From: DYJE01 sp041660385
GTDB lineage: Bacteria > Desulfobacterota > Desulfobacteria > Desulfobacterales > Desulfolunaceae
Length of the DNA: 64,000 bases
NCBI GenBank assembly: GCA_041660385.1
Contig: JBAZWJ010000018.1
Location: 1 to 64,000, forward strand
Direction of reading: 5' to 3'
The notes beneath the pieces were generated by a model. The model was not told the DNA's origin. It worked only from the letters and a program-made list of their open reading frames with translations, and searched no databases. This document shows, one piece after another, positions 60,916 through 64,000 of this stretch. Within the stretch, counting starts at the first letter, position 1. Each line of letters opens with the position of its first letter. The translations under genes and the position numbers were made by a program.

Positions 60916-61944
60916 ATGAAGCGAATATCACACTTAAAATTTTCCCATGACAAACTTTTCAAGGAGATCTGGAGCGATGTGGAAAGCGCCCGGTCGTTTC
61001 TTGAAAACTACCTGCCAACCGATCTTCTTACCGTGATGGACCTTGCGAGCCTTGAAATACACAAAGGCAGTTTTGTTGAAAAGAACCTGAAAGAATATCA
61101 TTCAGATCTTTTATACCGTGTTCGAACGGAAAACGGCCATGCCTTCATCTATATTCTTTTTGAACACAAAAGTTATCCGGACAGCCTGATCCACCTGCAA
61201 CTCCTGAAATACATGACCGGTATCTGGTCGTTGAATTTGAAACAGAGCCGATCAAAAAAACTGGATATCATTGTGCCTCTGGTGATGTACCATGGGAAAA
61301 AGAATTGGAACGCGCCGGAACGGTTTTCAGGTTTGTTCAGCGATTCATCCGAACCTGTTCAATCCTTTCTGCCTGATTTTCAATACATCCTTTTTGATCT
61401 TCCCCGGTACAGCGATGAAGAGATCAGAGGAACCATTCTGAGCCGTGTGGTCATGCTGATGTTCAAGCATGTTTTTGATCCAGATTTTGAGAAAAAACTG
61501 CCGGGGATTTTCAAGCTTCTGAACGATCTGATGCAGAAAGAAACCGGTTTGCAATATATGGAAACTTTGTTAAGATACCTGATAGCAAACATTGAAGACA
61601 TGAGCAGTGAAAAACTAAAATCCATCGTTGAAGGTGCCATGTCTGAAAAAGAAGGAGAGAAGGTTATGACATTCGCAAACACCATGCTGGGAAAAAGCTT
61701 TTATCAGGGCGTTGAGCAGGGAATGCAACAAGGCATGCAACAGGGAATGCAACAAGGCATGCTCCAGGAACTTAAAGAAGCGGTGATGGATTTGATGGAT
61801 ATCCGGTATGGAACCCTGAGTGAAACAGAGCATGTGAAACGGCTGATTAACACCATGGAAAATATTGAACGGCTTAAAGCCCTGAAACACAAAATCAAAA
61901 GCGGAGCATCCATCGCTGAGATAACAGCCATGATGGGTAACTGA
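60916..61944 (+). CDS. Rpn-family recombination-promoting nuclease (PD-(D/E)XK)
   Basis: This 342-residue protein matches the YhgA/Rpn family: PHDK-like start (KFSHDKLFKEIW), catalytic Asp in EYHSDLLYRV and E-x-K in ILFEHKS. A Gly-Met-Gln-Gln stretch, GMQQ repeated four times at about 269-285, is encoded by 12-bp direct repeats (61721-61763). The C-terminal helix resembles other Rpn tails. Rpn proteins cut DNA and raise RecA-independent recombination. ATG 60916 has CAGGGAAC upstream. Confidence 0.85.
   Translation: MKRISHLKFSHDKLFKEIWSDVESARSFLENYLPTDLLTVMDLASLEIHKGSFVEKNLKEYHSDLLYRVRTENGHAFIYILFEHKSYPDSLIHLQLLKYMTGIWSLNLKQSRSKKLDIIVPLVMYHGKKNWNAPERFSGLFSDSSEPVQSFLPDFQYILFDLPRYSDEEIRGTILSRVVMLMFKHVFDPDFEKKLPGIFKLLNDLMQKETGLQYMETLLRYLIANIEDMSSEKLKSIVEGAMSEKEGEKVMTFANTMLGKSFYQGVEQGMQQGMQQGMQQGMLQELKEAVMDLMDIRYGTLSETEHVKRLINTMENIERLKALKHKIKSGASIAEITAMMGN
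61721..61763 (+). repeat. Tandem 12-bp repeats in the rpn gene
   Basis: Units GGAATGCAACAA / GGCATGCAACAG alternate four times and encode GMQQ. Loss or gain of whole units would keep the frame and change the linker length. Confidence 0.8.
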
Positions 61945-61947
61945 TCT

Positions 61948-63540
61948 TTATAAATAAGATATTTTCAGAATTTCCACATCTTTGTAGTAATGCTTAAGAA
62001 TTGCCTCACTGCTGAGTCCGGCCAAGGCCATGCGCTGAGCGCCATGCTGGCTCATTCCAACTCCGTGACCGTAGCCCGTGCCTCTTAATTTTACTCCGGT
62101 TTTCTCCGGGATCACATCGCAGATCGTGCTTTTCATGTTTACGGGTCCAAGGCTCATTCTGAAAGAATTGCCTGATACTTTGACCTGCTTATCATCAGAA
62201 TAAAGAATAAAACTTAATATTCGACCTGAGGGAGATTTTTCCTGGGGCTCGATTTTTCTTAAGCTCTTTCTGGATAGAGATTTGCTGAAGATTCGTGACA
62301 GTTCTTTGTATGAAAGGGTGTATTCCCAAGGGGGGATGGGTTGTTCTGTGCTGTAGCTGTCTTCAACGCTTTTGAGATAGGGGATGTCTGCGCCCCAGAC
62401 GTTCAGGGAACTTTCGGTACACCCTCCGCTGTTTGAGTGAAAATAGGATATGATCAGTTTGTCCTGGAAGGCGAGAACCATGCCTTTACTTGAATCTACG
62501 GCGGCTCTTGCAGATTCTTTTTCCGCGTCAAGGCCACCGTATACCTGTGATGATGTGGTGGCTTCCAGATCATAGGCTTTGTCTCCCGAGGTGTGCTTTC
62601 CCCGGATGTACAGGGCAAACGTCCTTGAAGCGATGGCCTGGGAAACAAGTGCTTCCGGAGCCCATAGTGGTGACATTTCTTTGGGGACCACACCGTACAG
62701 ATAGGATTCCACATCCACATGATTGACGGCCATCAGGCCCGATGGCTTAAGGTGAACGGCTATGATTCCTCTGTAGCGCCGTCCTCCAATGCGCAGCCAT
62801 TCTCCTTGATGCATGATTCTGCAAGAGTCGGCATCGACGGCTTTACCGTTCAGTATGAGACGTTTACCTTTTCTGGAAAACGTCACCGGCCCCATGCCTT
62901 CGAAGAGCAGAAGACCTTTATCCATGCATCTTACGGTGAGACTCGATTGGCCGTCGACACGAATGCTGGCTGCCTTTTTTGTCAAGAGAACGCGGATCCC
63001 TGGATCAAGTGTCGTGAGACCGATAGATTTATGTGAAAGAGACGGCTCTTTCTGGGATTTTCGCTCGGCGCTTTCAGCCCAGGATTTTACAGATATCATC
63101 CGTGCGCCTGTTGGGTAACGTTCCATATAATCTTCAAAGGCTTTAAATGCCTCGACGTAACGTTCGTTCTTGTAGTAGATCCGGCCGATGTTGAACAAAG
63201 CGTCAGGAGCCGTGGGGCTTTCGGGGTACATAAGGGTCAGGTCTTTGTAGCAGTCAATGGCATGTTCAGGAAGATCCAGATAGTTTTCGTATATGGAACC
63301 GATATGAAAAAGGGCATTTGCCCTGATGTGGGTGTCGTTCGACGACAGGGAGATCTCACGGAACAAGGCGATGGCTTCGGGATAGCTTCCTCTGACGATC
63401 AGTTCCTGACCGGAGGCGAATCCCGGATAGTCTTCCTGAAACTCGGTAGCCCCCGCAGCTTGGAGAACCATGGCGGAAATGAAAAGAAGTAATAAAAACA
63501 GGCGCAGAGCGGGTGAATCCTTATATTTTGTCATAACCAT
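61948..63540 (-). CDS. SpoIID/LytB-domain protein with N-terminal TPRs
   Basis: This 530-residue protein has a signal peptide (about 1-30, AAGA-TE), three to four tetratricopeptide repeats (about 40-150) and a SpoIID domain (about 230-525). The domain shows ALVSQAIASRTFAL, NSGGCTESS and GYGHGVGMSQHGA. SpoIID proteins are lytic transglycosylases acting on denuded peptidoglycan. ATG 63540 is chosen; GTG 63546 and ATG 63534 are alternatives. It is convergent with the rpn gene, 3 bp apart. Confidence 0.85.
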   Translation of the reverse strand: MVMTKYKDSPALRLFLLLLFISAMVLQAAGATEFQEDYPGFASGQELIVRGSYPEAIALFREISLSSNDTHIRANALFHIGSIYENYLDLPEHAIDCYKDLTLMYPESPTAPDALFNIGRIYYKNERYVEAFKAFEDYMERYPTGARMISVKSWAESAERKSQKEPSLSHKSIGLTTLDPGIRVLLTKKAASIRVDGQSSLTVRCMDKGLLLFEGMGPVTFSRKGKRLILNGKAVDADSCRIMHQGEWLRIGGRRYRGIIAVHLKPSGLMAVNHVDVESYLYGVVPKEMSPLWAPEALVSQAIASRTFALYIRGKHTSGDKAYDLEATTSSQVYGGLDAEKESARAAVDSSKGMVLAFQDKLIISYFHSNSGGCTESSLNVWGADIPYLKSVEDSYSTEQPIPPWEYTLSYKELSRIFSKSLSRKSLRKIEPQEKSPSGRILSFILYSDDKQVKVSGNSFRMSLGPVNMKSTICDVIPEKTGVKLRGTGYGHGVGMSQHGAQRMALAGLSSEAILKHYYKDVEILKISYL

Positions 63541-63730
63541 TGCCACATCATGAATGAGAATAAGCTTTCGAATGATCGTCAGGTACCATTAGTTATCATC
63601 GATCCACAAAAAATTCATCAGATTTTTCTGGGCGGTGTAATGGGAAATTTGCTTTGATTTGTTTTTCCATTTAAAGTACTGTTTAAAAACATGTCAGATT
63701 TTACGGTTTTTCTTTCCTCATGTGGATACC

Positions 63731-64000
63731 ATGATGAGTGAAAAACAATACATATTATCAGGATTCCAAGAGCTTATGAAAGTCATTGCGGGTTACACCG
63801 GCAGAAAAACGCTGGAGTTCATCAACTACATCCTCAATGTTTTTGCTTTTACGTTCCGGTTGTTTGAATTGTTCTTAAGCCAGAAAGCGACAGGCCGGGC
63901 ACTGGTCAAGAAAGCCGTGGTGGAGCAGATTTATTTCACGGCGGTTCAGGCTTTACCTATCATTACTCCCATCGCACTGATGGTGGGAACCATGCTGATC
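63731..64000 (+). CDS. MlaE-type ABC permease, 5' part
   Basis: The first 90 codons of a permease run off the right edge. Text TLEFINYILNVFAFTFRLF and EQIYFTAVQALPIITPIALM matches the N-terminus of MlaE/TtgX-type permeases that move phospholipids between the membranes. ATG 63731 and 63734 are both possible. Confidence 0.8.
   Translation, partial: MMSEKQYILSGFQELMKVIAGYTGRKTLEFINYILNVFAFTFRLFELFLSQKATGRALVKKAVVEQIYFTAVQALPIITPIALMVGTMLI

Noticed and set aside
1..64000. tRNA or rRNA genes
   Set aside because: I looked for TTCGA-loop and acceptor-stem patterns and for rRNA text and found nothing convincing; a tRNAscan-type search would settle it.

Overview
The window reads as chromosome of an anaerobic, Gram-negative, sulfate-reducer-like bacterium of the former Deltaproteobacteria (Desulfobacterota), probably close to Desulfobacteraceae. 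This rests on a tungsten-type aldehyde:ferredoxin oxidoreductase operon, a TupABC tungstate importer, an octaheme multiheme cytochrome with a cytochrome b partner, a DUF39 homocysteine-biosynthesis protein, a DsrE-like protein, several sigma-54 activators with rpoN itself, and a complete kdsA-kdsC-lptC-lptA-lptB set for LPS. No tRNA, rRNA or CRISPR array was seen.

Layout. 1-5.3 kb: 5' part of a protein with two fused nitronate-monooxygenase-like barrels, a divergent orphan sigma-54 activator, a REP-associated tyrosine transposase set between two copies of a palindromic-repeat cluster, and a lone receiver domain. 5.6-12.4 kb: CocE/X-Pro-type secreted hydrolase, YbiT-like ABC-F ATPase, 14-repeat RCC1 lipoprotein. 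12.6-15.8 kb: aor, two MoaD-like sulfur carriers and an E1-like enzyme. 16-25.8 kb: alkylsulfatase-like hydrolase, heme-sensor hybrid kinase, secreted WD40-caspase protein, remnant of an FAD oxidoreductase, PAS-containing sigma-54 activator. 26-30.8 kb: a likely sigma-54-driven respiratory module (DUF3373 porin, single-cysteine cytochrome, octaheme cytochrome, cytochrome b). 31-39.7 kb: membrane protein, ModF-like double ATPase, REC-GAF-PAS kinase, DsrE-like protein, HTH/PBP-like regulator and tupABC. 39.7-47.2 kb: minus-strand housekeeping cluster kdsA-kdsC-lptC-lptA / lptB-rpoN-hpf-ptsN-EIIA(Man), split by a large nested palindrome. 47.4-53.1 kb: M23 peptidase, DUF39 protein, lepB, pyrB, pyrC. 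53.3-60.8 kb: PilR-like activator, AbiEi-like toxin-antitoxin remnant, two paralogous type IV pilins around a PilGHI-like ABC exporter. 60.9-64 kb: Rpn-family nuclease, SpoIID/TPR protein, start of an MlaE-type permease.

How parts fit: tungstate import (tupABC), cofactor sulfur-carrier genes and the tungstoenzyme AOR form one functional theme spread over 25 kb, with the ModF-like ATPase as a possible addition. RpoN, three enhancer-binding proteins and three -24/-12-like promoters form another, which may control the dioxygenase-like gene, the octaheme module and the pilins. The intergenic space is unusually rich in dispersed palindromic repeats; at least five families are described.
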